In this document: piece after piece, positions 39,930 through 48,083 of the stretch
Layout: the number at the start of each line of letters is the position of its first letter
Numbering within the stretch: position 1 is the stretch's first letter
Origin: JBCBGF01 sp039193455
GTDB taxonomy: Bacteria; Pseudomonadota; Alphaproteobacteria; Rhodobacterales; Rhodobacteraceae
Direction: 5' to 3'
Assembly: GCA_039193455.1 (NCBI GenBank)
Contig: JBCCWO010000001.1
Span: 372,001 to 436,000 of the forward strand
DNA length: 64,000 nt
The notes under the pieces: model-generated
The model's input: the letters and a program-made list of their open reading frames with translations, nothing else
Databases searched by the model: none
Told to the model about the DNA's origin: nothing
Translations under genes and position numbers: made by a program

Positions 39930-41000
39930 CTACGCCGCGCGTCGGCGGAATTTTTCGTGGTGCTGCTGCCAAACCTCGGCGAAGCGCACGATCTCGTCTT
40001 CGGTTGTCGTGGGACCCAGCGACACGCGCAGGGCGCCTTTTGCCTCGGCGTCGGACAGGCCCATGGCCTGCAAGACGCGACTGGATTTCACTTTACCGCT
40101 GGAACAGGCCGACCCGCTCGACACCGCAAAGCCCGCCAGATCCATCTGCATCACTTGCGTCTCTCCCTTCCACCCAGGCGTTGCAAAGCACGCAGTGTTG
40201 GGCAGCCGCTTTAACTTTTGTCCTACAAAAATAGTATCGTTTGCGGCAGAGGCCAGAGTTGTTTCTAGAATATTTCTAAGTTTTTCGACCGTATCCCACT
40301 GGCCCGTGTCGAGGTCACGCTGCGCCGCCTCTGCGGCCGCGCCGAATCCTGCGATACCGATCACGTTTTCCGTGCCAGACCGCCGTCCCATTTCCTGCCC
40401 GCCACCAGGCAAAACAGGTTTGATATCAACACCATCGCGCAGGATGAGCGCACCGACACCCTTGGGCCCACCCAGTTTGTGCGCACTCAGAATGGCAAAG
40501 TCGGCCCCGCACCAGGCGAAGGAGAACGGAATGCGACCAACAGCTTGCGTGATATCGAGCAAGAGACGATCTGCCTGGCCCTGCTCGGTGATCCACACAT
40601 CCCCATCCTTTTTGGGCAGTTCCGCGATGACACCCGTCTCGGAATTGGCAAGCCCCATGGCATAGCTCACACCCTGCCCCGCATCTTCATCGGAGGAACG
40701 CCGATGCGCCCAAACCGCGTCATGCGCCGTTGGTTCGACTACGACCGCCCCGGGGAGCCCCGCCAGAACTGCAGCTGCTTCTGTCGCCCCCGAAGTGAAC
40801 ACCACTTCGGCAAGCGCGCAGCCAACCGCGGCGGCGACCTGCGCCCGCGCCTTTTCAACCACGGATCGCGCCGCGCGCCCCTCGCCATGCACAGCGGACG
40901 GGTTTCCGACGACGTCCATTGCCGCAATCATCGCCTCACGCGCCGCAGGTCGCAGCGGCGCGGTCGCGTTCCAGTCGAGGTAGACCCGACTGCTCACCAC
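39930..41000 (-). CDS. NifS/IscS-type cysteine desulfurase (group I)
   Basis: 356-residue PLP enzyme, second desulfurase of the operon. It shows YLDWNATAPLRPAA, NPSAVHGEGR, VFTSGATEAAA, ILSAHKLGGPKGVGAL with the PLP lysine, RRSGTENVIG, and the active-site cysteine in SSGSACSSGK. The start is one of two tandem GTG codons (41000 or 40997); no ATG is near. A short region around 40203-40290 is unusually AT-rich, with codons rare elsewhere in the window (CTT, AGA, ATT, CTA) and an Irr-box-like sequence. Group I plus group II desulfurases in one suf operon is usual in Rhodobacterales. Confidence 0.9.
   Translation of the reverse strand: MVSSRVYLDWNATAPLRPAAREAMIAAMDVVGNPSAVHGEGRAARSVVEKARAQVAAAVGCALAEVVFTSGATEAAAVLAGLPGAVVVEPTAHDAVWAHRRSSDEDAGQGVSYAMGLANSETGVIAELPKKDGDVWITEQGQADRLLLDITQAVGRIPFSFAWCGADFAILSAHKLGGPKGVGALILRDGVDIKPVLPGGGQEMGRRSGTENVIGIAGFGAAAEAAQRDLDTGQWDTVEKLRNILETTLASAANDTIFVGQKLKRLPNTACFATPGWKGETQVMQMDLAGFAVSSGSACSSGKVKSSRVLQAMGLSDAEAKGALRVSLGPTTTEDEIVRFAEVWQQHHEKFRRRAA
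40264..40280. promoter_or_regulatory. Irr-box-like sequence inside the desulfurase gene
   Basis: TCTAGAATATTTCTAAG matches 14 of 17 positions of the perfect palindrome found upstream of iscR at 41622-41638. It lies in an AT-rich patch inside coding sequence, about 360 bases before sufB. It could control an internal promoter for sufB onward, or be chance within an unusual codon run. Confidence 0.3.
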
Positions 41001-41076
41001 CGTCCGCCCATCTCTGCTTCAGACACGATCTGAGCGTCCAGATACACCGCACACAGCCTGACAACGCGCCGCAACA

Positions 41077-41538
41077 TCAATCGTCCACGACGGTAAATAG
41101 AGTCGGCACGGCGGGACAGGGCGTCAGTTCGTTACCGACGACATCAGACAAACGGGTCTGATGCAGAAAGACATAGACATGCGCCGACAGCCCCTCCCAC
41201 AGGCGGTTGGTCATCGACTGCGCCCGCGTCCCCGACGAAGCGCCTGAGGCGCCGCCGCCGGTATGCATCGCGCTCACTGTCTCATCGACTGCGCCAAGCA
41301 CCTCGGACACGCGGATTTCCGTGGCCGGACGTGCCAGACGATATCCACCCCCCGGCCCCCGCACGCTTTCCACAAGACCCGCGCGCCGCAGTTTTACAAA
41401 CAGCTGTTCCAGATAAGGCAGCGAGATATCCTGCCGCTTGCTCAGCTCGGTCAGCGAAACAAGCTTTGTATCACTTGCGCTTTGGGCCAGATCGGCCAGC
41501 GCAACCATCGCATAGCGTCCCTTGGTGCTCAGTTTCAC
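41077..41538 (-). CDS. iscR: IscR-like Rrf2-family iron-sulfur regulator
   Basis: 153-residue winged-helix regulator from the GTG at 41538, with GGGGAGG 6 bases upstream. Starts VKLSTKGRYAMVALADLA and has LPYLEQLFVKLRRAGLVESVRGPGGGYRL, the Rrf2 core. The loop that holds three cluster-binding cysteines in E. coli IscR reads SAMHTGGGASGASSGTRAQS here with no cysteine; the only cysteine is in LTPCPAVP near the C-terminus. From memory, Rhodobacter IscR also lacks the classical triad yet still senses iron, so this looks like that type. It is the first gene of the suf operon. Confidence 0.88.
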   Translation of the reverse strand: MKLSTKGRYAMVALADLAQSASDTKLVSLTELSKRQDISLPYLEQLFVKLRRAGLVESVRGPGGGYRLARPATEIRVSEVLGAVDETVSAMHTGGGASGASSGTRAQSMTNRLWEGLSAHVYVFLHQTRLSDVVGNELTPCPAVPTLFTVVDD

Positions 41539-41621
41539 TGGCGCCTCCCCCCGGTAATCATTGACGTCGCGCGACGGGCAGCATAGGTCCACTGAAGCCC
41601 GTATCCCGGCCTAGTACCGGG

Positions 41622-41638
41622 TTTAGAATAATTCTAAA
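41622..41638. promoter_or_regulatory. Irr box/iron-control element upstream of iscR-suf
   Basis: TTTAGAATAATTCTAAA is a perfect 17-base palindrome (8 + 1 + 8). It fits the iron control element bound by Irr in alphaproteobacteria as I remember it (TTTAGAA, short spacer, TTCTAAA). It lies 84 bases before the iscR start and 62 bases before the divergent hydrolase gene, so it could regulate both. Function is inferred from sequence and position. Confidence 0.75.
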
Positions 41639-41699
41639 GAACCCGCCCATATTCGTCAAGAATACACGCAGGCGGGCAGAACGAAGGAACGCCACCGCC

Positions 41700-42353
41700 A
41701 TGCCCGAGGTCATATTTCCTGGCCCCGAAGGTCGGCTTGAAGGCCGCTACCACCCGCAAAAGATCAAAGACGCCCCCATCGCCATCATCCTGCACCCACA
41801 TCCGCAGTTTGGTGGCACGATGAACAATCGCGTTGTCTACAACCTGCACTACGCTTTTTTTGAGATGGGGTTCACCGTCCTGCGGTTCAACTTCCGCGGC
41901 GTCGGGCGCAGTCAGGGCGAATACGACCAGGGTATTGGCGAACTGAGCGACGCCGCCTCTGCGCTCGACTACCTGCAGTCCATGAACCAGAACGCCAAGC
42001 ACTGCTGGGTCGCCGGGTTCTCGTTCGGGGCCTGGATCGGCATGCAGCTTTTGATGCGACGCCCCGAGATTACCGGCTTTATCAGCGTCTCGCCGCCGGC
42101 CAACATGTACGACTTCTCGTTCCTGGCCCCCTGCCCGTCCTCGGGCCTGATCATCAACGGCACCGCCGACCGCGTGGCCCCGCCGCGCGACACGCATGCG
42201 CTGGTGCAAAAGCTGCATGAGCAGAAGGGCATCACGATCACCCATCAGGAAATCGAGAATGCGGGGCATTTCTTCGAAGACCCGCATATGGAGCAGATGA
42301 TCGGCCAGGTGACCGACTATGTCGAACGCCGCCTGACCGAAACCACACGCTAA
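41700..42353 (+). CDS. Alpha/beta hydrolase
   Basis: 217-residue cytoplasmic hydrolase with nucleophile S108 in GFSFGAW, acid D157 in NGTADRVAP and H190 in NAGHFFED, a complete catalytic triad. The N-terminal AIILHPHPQFGGTMNNRVVY and RFNFRGVGRSQGEYDQG are the pattern of a conserved bacterial family of small alpha/beta hydrolases with unknown substrate. It is divergent from iscR across the Irr-like box and followed after 7 bases by an HD-domain gene. Confidence 0.85.
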   Translation: MPEVIFPGPEGRLEGRYHPQKIKDAPIAIILHPHPQFGGTMNNRVVYNLHYAFFEMGFTVLRFNFRGVGRSQGEYDQGIGELSDAASALDYLQSMNQNAKHCWVAGFSFGAWIGMQLLMRRPEITGFISVSPPANMYDFSFLAPCPSSGLIINGTADRVAPPRDTHALVQKLHEQKGITITHQEIENAGHFFEDPHMEQMIGQVTDYVERRLTETTR

Positions 42354-42360
42354 CCGGCGA

Positions 42361-42945
42361 ATGACCACGCGCCTCGAGGCCCAGTTCAATTTTCTGATCG
42401 AAGCGGACCGTCTGAAAGGCGTTCTGCGCGGAACACCGATACACGATGGGTCACGTCGGGAAAACTCGGCCGAGCATTCCTGGCACATCATGCTCTACGC
42501 AATGACGCTGGCCGAGCATGCAGAGCGCCCGGTGAACATCGATCGGGTGCTCAAAATGCTCTTGCTGCACGACATCGTGGAAATCGATGCAGGCGACAAT
42601 CCGATCCATGGCGATCATGACCTTGCGGCGATGGAAGCGGCGGAACAGGCGGCGGCGGACCGGCTGTTCGGCATGCTGCCCGACGACCAGGCCGCCAGCT
42701 ACTGCGCTCTGTGGGAAGAGTTTGAGGCGGCGGAGAGCGACGACGCGGTCTTCGCCAAATCGGTGGACCGGGTGCAGCCGGTAGTGGCCAATCTGGAAAC
42801 CGGCGGCGGTACCTGGAGCGAATACAACGTCACACGCGCGCAGCTGGAGAGCCGCGTGGGGGCGAAGGTCAACCGCGGAGCCCCGGCGCTTTGGGCGCAT
42901 TTGAAGGGGCGGTTGGACGCGTGGTTTGGAGCTGGCGCTCACTGA
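42361..42945 (+). CDS. HD-domain phosphohydrolase (YfbR/5'-nucleotidase-like)
   Basis: 194-residue HD-superfamily protein with H39 in ENSAEHSWH, the HD pair H70-D71 in LLLHDIVEIDAGD and a later D136-type acid in KSVDRVQPV. This order is that of the YfbR/YGK1 nucleotidase branch that dephosphorylates deoxynucleoside monophosphates, though substrate can vary. It starts 7 bases after the hydrolase gene and is probably co-transcribed. Confidence 0.83.
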   Translation: MTTRLEAQFNFLIEADRLKGVLRGTPIHDGSRRENSAEHSWHIMLYAMTLAEHAERPVNIDRVLKMLLLHDIVEIDAGDNPIHGDHDLAAMEAAEQAAADRLFGMLPDDQAASYCALWEEFEAAESDDAVFAKSVDRVQPVVANLETGGGTWSEYNVTRAQLESRVGAKVNRGAPALWAHLKGRLDAWFGAGAH

Positions 42946-42955
42946 CTGCGACATA

Positions 42956-42977
42956 ACGGTATGCAATTGCATACCGT
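42956..42977. promoter_or_regulatory. Perfect 22-base palindrome upstream of icd
   Basis: Half-site ACGGTATGCAA is followed directly by its exact reverse complement. It lies 10 bases after the HD gene stop and 62 bases before the icd ATG. No T tract follows on either strand, so it is more like an operator for a dimeric regulator (GntR- or LacI-like in form) than a terminator. The factor is unknown. Confidence 0.6.
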
Positions 42978-43039
42978 ACTTTCCCGCCTAGCACACTTGC
43001 GCTATCACCGCACCAAATCCCCCAGGTTCGGAGCCTACG

Positions 43040-44254
43040 ATGTCCAAGATCAAGGTCGATAACCCCATCGTCGAGATGGACGGAGACGAGATGACCCGCA
43101 TCATGTGGGACTTCATCAAACAAAAGCTGATCCTGCCCTATCTCGACATTGATCTGCTCTATTACGATCTCGGCATCGAAGAACGTGATCGCACCGACGA
43201 CCAGATCACCATCGACGCCGCCGAAAAGACCAAGGAAGTCGGCGTCGCAGTCAAATGTGCCACGATCACGCCGGATGAGGCGCGGGTTGAAGAGTTTGGC
43301 CTGAAGAAAATGTGGCGCTCGCCCAATGGGACGATCCGCAACATCCTTGGCGGTGTCGTTTTCCGCGCGCCAATCATCTGCAAAAACGTGCCGCGCCTCG
43401 TCCCCGGTTGGACACAACCCATCGTCATCGGCCGCCATGCCTTTGGCGATCAGTACAAGGCGACTGACATCAAGTTCCCGGGGCCCGGAAAGCTGACGCT
43501 GAAATTCGAGGGCACGGATGGGGAAGTGATCGAAGAAACGGTGTATGACGCCCCCTCCTCTGGCGTCTACATGGGCATGTACAACCTCGACGCCTCGATC
43601 GAAGACTTTGCCCGCGCGTCTTTCAACTACGGCCTCAACCTTGGCTGGCCGGTTTATCTGTCGACCAAGAACACGATCCTCAAACAATATGACGGCCAGT
43701 TCATGCTGATCTTCCAGCGGATCTTTGATGAGGAATTCAAAGATCAGTTCGCCGCCAAGGGTATCGAGTATCAGCACCGCCTGATCGACGACATGGTGGC
43801 AAGCGCGATGAAGTGGTCCGGCGGTTTCGTCTGGGCCTGCAAGAACTACGACGGCGACGTCCAATCTGACACGGTTGCGCAGGGCTTTGGGTCGCTCGGG
43901 TTGATGACCTCGCAACTGATGACACCGGATGGCAAGATCGTCGAAAGCGAGGCCGCGCATGGCACTGTGACCCGGCACTATCGCCAACACCAAGACGGCA
44001 AAGCCACGTCGACCAACTCCATCGCATCAATCTATGCCTGGACCGGCGGTCTCAAGCATCGCGCGAAGCTTGACGATAATGCTGCCCTGATGCGGTTTGC
44101 CGAAACCTTGGAGCGGGTAATCGTCGAGACGGTGGAATCAGGCTTTATGACCAAGGATCTCGCGCTGTTGGTCGGGCCGGATCAGTCCTGGCTGACGACA
44201 ATGGGCTTCCTCGAGAGGATCGACGAAAACCTGAACGCGGCGCTTGCGGGCTAA
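43040..44254 (+). CDS. icd: NADP-dependent isocitrate dehydrogenase
   Basis: 404-residue TCA-cycle enzyme of the eukaryotic-type homodimeric IDH family: MSKIKVDNPIVEMDGDEMTR, KCATITPDEARVEEF, MWRSPNGTIRNILGG, FRAPIICKNVPRLVPGW, IDDMVASAMKWSGGFVWACKNYDGDVQSD and EAAHGTVTRHYR. This is distinct from the E. coli type. Its 3' end overlaps the convergent lpxB end by 4 bases. A palindromic operator candidate lies upstream. Confidence 0.96.
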   Translation: MSKIKVDNPIVEMDGDEMTRIMWDFIKQKLILPYLDIDLLYYDLGIEERDRTDDQITIDAAEKTKEVGVAVKCATITPDEARVEEFGLKKMWRSPNGTIRNILGGVVFRAPIICKNVPRLVPGWTQPIVIGRHAFGDQYKATDIKFPGPGKLTLKFEGTDGEVIEETVYDAPSSGVYMGMYNLDASIEDFARASFNYGLNLGWPVYLSTKNTILKQYDGQFMLIFQRIFDEEFKDQFAAKGIEYQHRLIDDMVASAMKWSGGFVWACKNYDGDVQSDTVAQGFGSLGLMTSQLMTPDGKIVESEAAHGTVTRHYRQHQDGKATSTNSIASIYAWTGGLKHRAKLDDNAALMRFAETLERVIVETVESGFMTKDLALLVGPDQSWLTTMGFLERIDENLNAALAG

Positions 44255-45414
44255 CGCTCGGACACTTCGCCCAGAACCGCCCGCGCGGCGCGCAGCCCCG
44301 GCGCGTCGCCCCCTTTGCCCAACCGCTCCATGGTCAGGCGCAGCGCGTCGGCCTGGACCGTTGGATTTTCGAGAAGCTCGAGCAATGCGGGCGCAATCTT
44401 GTCCGGCTTGCACTCGGCCCCCAGAAACTCGGGCACCGTACGGCTTTCGGCCACGAGGTTCACAAGCGTGACCGTATCGATGCGCAACATCGATTTGATG
44501 ATCTGACGCGACACCCAGTTCATGTCATAGGCAATGACCATGGGCGTGTCCGCGGCCGCCAGTTCCAGCGACACGGTCCCCGAGGCCGCAAGCGCCACAT
44601 CGGATGCACGAAACGCGGCCCGTTTGTCCGCTTCTGCTTGGGCCACGGGCATGCCGCGCGGATCGACGATGACCGGATCACCCGGCCACCGCGCGGTCAT
44701 ATCCCGGACCATATCGGCCACGGGTTCGGCGGCGACGACCACCACCCGCGCCTCCGGGCGCTGCGTGATCACCGGCCGCAACGCTTCGCCGAAAATCGAT
44801 GCGAGGCGACCGACTTCCCCGCGGCGGGACCCGGGTAAGGCAAGGATCACCGGTGCCTCGCCAAGCCCGCGCTCTTGTCGGAACTGCGCAGCCTCCGCCG
44901 CGGTCGCTTGGGGCTCTGCGACAACAGGGTGGCCGACAAAGGTCGCCGCGATCCCGGCCTCTTCCATATAGGGCGGCTCGAATGGGAAGAGCGTCAGGAC
45001 GTGATCCACCAGTCCAACCATTCTTTGCGCCCGATGGGGTCGCCAGGCCCAGACCGTGGGGGCGACATAGTGGACTGTTTTCTGGGCGGGCACCGCCTCA
45101 CGCACTTTGCGTAGGACCCGCAGGCAGAAATCGGGACTGTCGATGGTGACCACGACGTCGGGCTGTGTCGCGATAATCGCGTCGGCGGTTTCCCGGATGC
45201 GCCGGGTGAGCTGGCGGTAGCGCGGCAGCACCTCGGCAATGCCCATGACGCTGAGCTCGCCCATGGGAAAGCGGCTGGTGAGCCCTTGATCGGTCATCAG
45301 CGTGCCGCCGACCCCCTCAAAGGCCAATCCCGGATGCAATGACGTGAGCCCGGCCATCAGCGCGGCACCCAGCCGATCGCCCGACGGTTCCCCGGCGATC
45401 AGAAAGATCTTCAT
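44251..45414 (-). CDS. lpxB: LpxB, lipid-A-disaccharide synthase
   Basis: 387-residue inner-membrane-associated glycosyltransferase (GT19) that joins lipid X and UDP-diacylglucosamine. Shows FLIAGEPSGDRLGAALM, FEGVGG, MGIAEVLPR, IDSPDFCLRV, YVAPTVWAWRPHRA, FEPPYM, FVGHPV, LPGSRRGEV and ASGTVSLELAAADTPMVIAY. I placed the start at the ATG at 45414 (ATGA with lpxI); an upstream GTG adds five residues. Last gene of the envelope operon. Confidence 0.95.
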   Translation of the reverse strand: MKIFLIAGEPSGDRLGAALMAGLTSLHPGLAFEGVGGTLMTDQGLTSRFPMGELSVMGIAEVLPRYRQLTRRIRETADAIIATQPDVVVTIDSPDFCLRVLRKVREAVPAQKTVHYVAPTVWAWRPHRAQRMVGLVDHVLTLFPFEPPYMEEAGIAATFVGHPVVAEPQATAAEAAQFRQERGLGEAPVILALPGSRRGEVGRLASIFGEALRPVITQRPEARVVVVAAEPVADMVRDMTARWPGDPVIVDPRGMPVAQAEADKRAAFRASDVALAASGTVSLELAAADTPMVIAYDMNWVSRQIIKSMLRIDTVTLVNLVAESRTVPEFLGAECKPDKIAPALLELLENPTVQADALRLTMERLGKGGDAPGLRAARAVLGEVSER

Positions 45415-46208
45415 TCCGGGCGCACCCACAGGAACACACCAGCGGCGTTCGCGGCATCGATGGTTTCCTGAAGATCCAGAACCATGACACCACCCGCCGC
45501 AACCACGATGCCAGCAAGCCCCGCAGCCCTTGCGCCCGCGACGGTCGCGGGACCGATCACCGGAAGGTCGATCCGGCGATCCTGCCCGTGCTTTGGTGCC
45601 TTATAGAGGATGCCACCCGATGGCCCTGGCGGACGTCTGTCGCCCGCCAGAGACGCCAGCATCCAGTCCGTCCCGCCCACAGCCTCAACTGCAAGGACTT
45701 GACCGGAGGCAACGACCAGCGCCTGGCCGATATCCGCGGGCGCCAGAAGTGTGGCCCGGTTTGCGGCCCGTGCTGCGTCCTGTTTGTCTCTGTCACTCGG
45801 CTGCGCCTCGGTCGGTGTGCCCGCTTCCGGCAAAAGCTCTGGCGCCAGCTCGTGCGCCGCACGCACGGCAAACCCCGCTTCCTCGAAAAACGCGATCACC
45901 GTCCGCAACGCGGCATCGTCCCCCGCTTGCAGCGCCTGCATCATGCGCGGGACCAGAGGCATGGTCGCCGCGTCGACCAAGGACGGATCAAGCGGTGGGC
46001 GGCGAATAGCCCCGGCAAAGCACACCTCGGTCACGCCGCATTCCGTCAGTTCTGCGAGGAAACTGCCCAACCGCTCGATGCGAAAGACCAACGGATCCGG
46101 CGAGAGCCCGCTTTCAAACCCCTCAAGCTCACAGATCAGCGGCGGCGTTGACTGAGCCGCCACAAGTTTCGCCGGCAACGCCCCTTCCCCGGCAATGAAC
46201 GCGAGCAT
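45411..46208 (-). CDS. lpxI: LpxI, UDP-2,3-diacylglucosamine pyrophosphatase
   Basis: 265-residue enzyme that makes lipid X in alphaproteobacteria in place of LpxH. The pattern AFIAGEGALPAKLV, RLGSFLAELTECGVTEVCFAGAIRRP, VIAFFEEAGF, DIGQALVVASGQVLAVEAVGGTDWML and RRIDLPVIGPATVAGARAAGLAGI match the LpxI (DUF1009) family. Its place between lpxA and lpxB is the classical context. Confidence 0.93.
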   Translation of the reverse strand: MLAFIAGEGALPAKLVAAQSTPPLICELEGFESGLSPDPLVFRIERLGSFLAELTECGVTEVCFAGAIRRPPLDPSLVDAATMPLVPRMMQALQAGDDAALRTVIAFFEEAGFAVRAAHELAPELLPEAGTPTEAQPSDRDKQDAARAANRATLLAPADIGQALVVASGQVLAVEAVGGTDWMLASLAGDRRPPGPSGGILYKAPKHGQDRRIDLPVIGPATVAGARAAGLAGIVVAAGGVMVLDLQETIDAANAAGVFLWVRPE

Positions 46209-46214
46209 GGCTGC

Positions 46215-47012
46215 CTACCTCGGCGTCAGGAAGTGGCGATCCGAGGCGCCGAGGATGAAATCGACGATCTCGCGGACATAGTCGCTTTCGGTTTCCTCGC
46301 CCAGACGGCGAGCCCTTTCGAGAAACGCGCCTTCGCCCTGTGCCAGCATCTGGTAGGCCGCCCGCAGCGCCGTGATGTCCGAGCGCCCTACCCCGCGGCG
46401 TTTCAGTCCGACCAGGTTGAGTCCGTCTAACTCCCCCCGCGGCGCTTGCACAAGGCCGTGCGGAATCACGTCATTGGTCACCATCGTGACGGCCCCAATA
46501 ATCGCCCCGTGTCCAACGCGCACCCATTGGTGGATCCCAGATAGGCCACCGATGATCACGTCATCCTCGATCACGCAATGCCCGGCAATCGCGCCCTGAT
46601 TGGCAACGATCACGCGATTGCCCACCTTGGCATCGTGCGCCACGTGCGCGCCCGTCATGAAAAGACAGTCATCGCCAACCTCGGTCACGCCGCCGCCACC
46701 CTCGGTCCCGGTGTTCATCGTCACACCCTCGCGAATGCGGTTGCGGGCGCCGACGGTCAGGCGCGTATCTTCCCCTTTGAACTTCAGATCCTGCGGGATC
46801 TCTCCAATCGACGCGAAGGGAAAGATCTCAGTTTCTGCGCCGATGGTCGTGCGACCGGTGACGACGGCATGCGACTTGACGACCACGCCCGCGGCGAGTG
46901 TCACATCGCCACCAATGACCGAAAACGGACCAACACGCGCCTTTGGGCCAATCCTGGCCCCGGGCTCGACCACCGCCGACGGGTGGATCTCAGCTGAGGG
47001 ATCGACCGACAT
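46215..47012 (-). CDS. lpxA: LpxA, UDP-N-acetylglucosamine O-acyltransferase
   Basis: 265-residue left-handed beta-helix acyltransferase, first step of lipid A synthesis. Hexapeptide repeats run through the first 180 residues (AVVEPGARIGPKARVGPFSV), with catalytic H126 in TGAHVAHDAKVG and the C-terminal helices GLNLVGLKRRGV. The ATG directly follows the fabZ stop, as usual. Confidence 0.96.
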   Translation of the reverse strand: MSVDPSAEIHPSAVVEPGARIGPKARVGPFSVIGGDVTLAAGVVVKSHAVVTGRTTIGAETEIFPFASIGEIPQDLKFKGEDTRLTVGARNRIREGVTMNTGTEGGGGVTEVGDDCLFMTGAHVAHDAKVGNRVIVANQGAIAGHCVIEDDVIIGGLSGIHQWVRVGHGAIIGAVTMVTNDVIPHGLVQAPRGELDGLNLVGLKRRGVGRSDITALRAAYQMLAQGEGAFLERARRLGEETESDYVREIVDFILGASDRHFLTPR

Positions 47013-47471
47013 TCATGTGTCCTTCGGCAGGTCCATCATGGCCGTGAACTCGCAACTGCACGCAAGCTCACCCTCCACCTCGGCCCGTCCGGTAAACTTC
47101 CATACCTTGCCACCGCCACGCAGCGTTTCGACATGCAGACGCAAAACATCCCCCGGCACGACCTTGCGCCGAAACTTCGCCTTGTCCACCGTCATGAAAT
47201 AGACGAGGAACTCCTTGTCGGCATACCCCTCGGTCACACCAACCATCACCGCAGCCGTCTGAGCCAAGGCCTCGATCAGTGTGACGCCTGGCATGATCGG
47301 GGCGCCGGGGAAATGTCCCTGGAAATGCGGCTCGTTAATGGTGACGTTTTTCAGGCCAACCGCGCTTTTGGTTCCGTCGATCTCAACCACGCGATCCACC
47401 AAAAGGAACGGATACCTATGTGGGATAATCCGTTGGATCAGGTCGATATCCGCAGTCTTCAGTTCGGTCAT
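47013..47471 (-). CDS. fabZ: FabZ, 3-hydroxyacyl-ACP dehydratase
   Basis: 152-residue hot-dog fold dehydratase of fatty acid synthesis with IIPHRYPFLLVDRV, catalytic H53 in HFQGHFPGAPIMPGV and E67 in LIEALAQTAAVM. It ends one base before lpxA begins, in the order ompH-fabZ-lpxA common in proteobacteria. Confidence 0.96.
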   Translation of the reverse strand: MTELKTADIDLIQRIIPHRYPFLLVDRVVEIDGTKSAVGLKNVTINEPHFQGHFPGAPIMPGVTLIEALAQTAAVMVGVTEGYADKEFLVYFMTVDKAKFRRKVVPGDVLRLHVETLRGGGKVWKFTGRAEVEGELACSCEFTAMMDLPKDT

Positions 47472-47535
47472 GTCGGCGGCATTCCTTCAGTTGGCCGTGC
47501 GTAGCAACCGCCACGTTGCGTGACAAGCGGCGTGG

Positions 47536-48081
47536 TCAATCGTCGGTTTGCGGGGTCGCAGTCCCGTCCCCAAGTTCATCGTCGATCATGCGTATTGCGT
47601 CATCGGTGATGTCGACGCGCGCGGCCGACAAGAACACCGACCTCCGGTCAACCACGACCGAGGCGCCGCGCTCGACGATCAAGTTTGAAAGGATGGGCGC
47701 GATCTCGCCCAGAAACCGTTGCTGCTCGTCTTCGCGCAGCCCTTGGATTTCGCGGGTTTTGGCGTCTTGCTCTTCACGCAGACGCTGCACCTTTTCATCA
47801 AAGGCGTCGGCCAGGGCGCGAAACTCTTCGACCGACAAAGAAGGTCTTTGTTCTGTCAGCGCGCGTTCTTCCGCGATGAGCTCCGCCTCAATCCTGCGAT
47901 TTTCACGGGCCAGCACTGTGCTGCGTTCCTCTATCGAGCGGAGTGCGCGTTGGCCAAATGCCGTCTCGGCAAACAACCGGTCGGGGTCAATCGTAAGAAC
48001 CGGGTCGCTGCCGCCCTGAGCCCCCGCCGCGCCGGGCAAAGCCAGACCCATAAGCCCGGCCAAGAAGGCACGGCGGTGCAT
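47536..48081 (-). CDS. OmpH/Skp-family periplasmic chaperone
   Basis: 181-residue protein with a signal peptide of about 22 residues (MHRRAFLAGLMGLALPGAAGAQ), then a short strand VLTIDPDRLFAETAFGQ and a long charged coiled-coil region (about 45-125) rich in E, R and Q, ending in VVVDRRSVFLSAARVDITDDAI. This is the OmpH/Skp layout, which guards unfolded outer-membrane proteins on their way to BamA. The signal has an RRAFLAG start that fits a Tat motif, unusual for this family. Two bases separate it from bamA. Confidence 0.85.
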   Translation of the reverse strand: MHRRAFLAGLMGLALPGAAGAQGGSDPVLTIDPDRLFAETAFGQRALRSIEERSTVLARENRRIEAELIAEERALTEQRPSLSVEEFRALADAFDEKVQRLREEQDAKTREIQGLREDEQQRFLGEIAPILSNLIVERGASVVVDRRSVFLSAARVDITDDAIRMIDDELGDGTATPQTDD

Positions 48082-48083
48082 CG

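Noticed and set aside
42956..42977. The palindrome before icd as a transcription terminator
   Set aside because: No loop-forming spacer and no T tract on either strand; an operator is more likely.
42869..43993. A 374-codon open frame on the minus strand
   Set aside because: Antisense to icd, whose protein is conserved over its full length; translation lacks known motifs.
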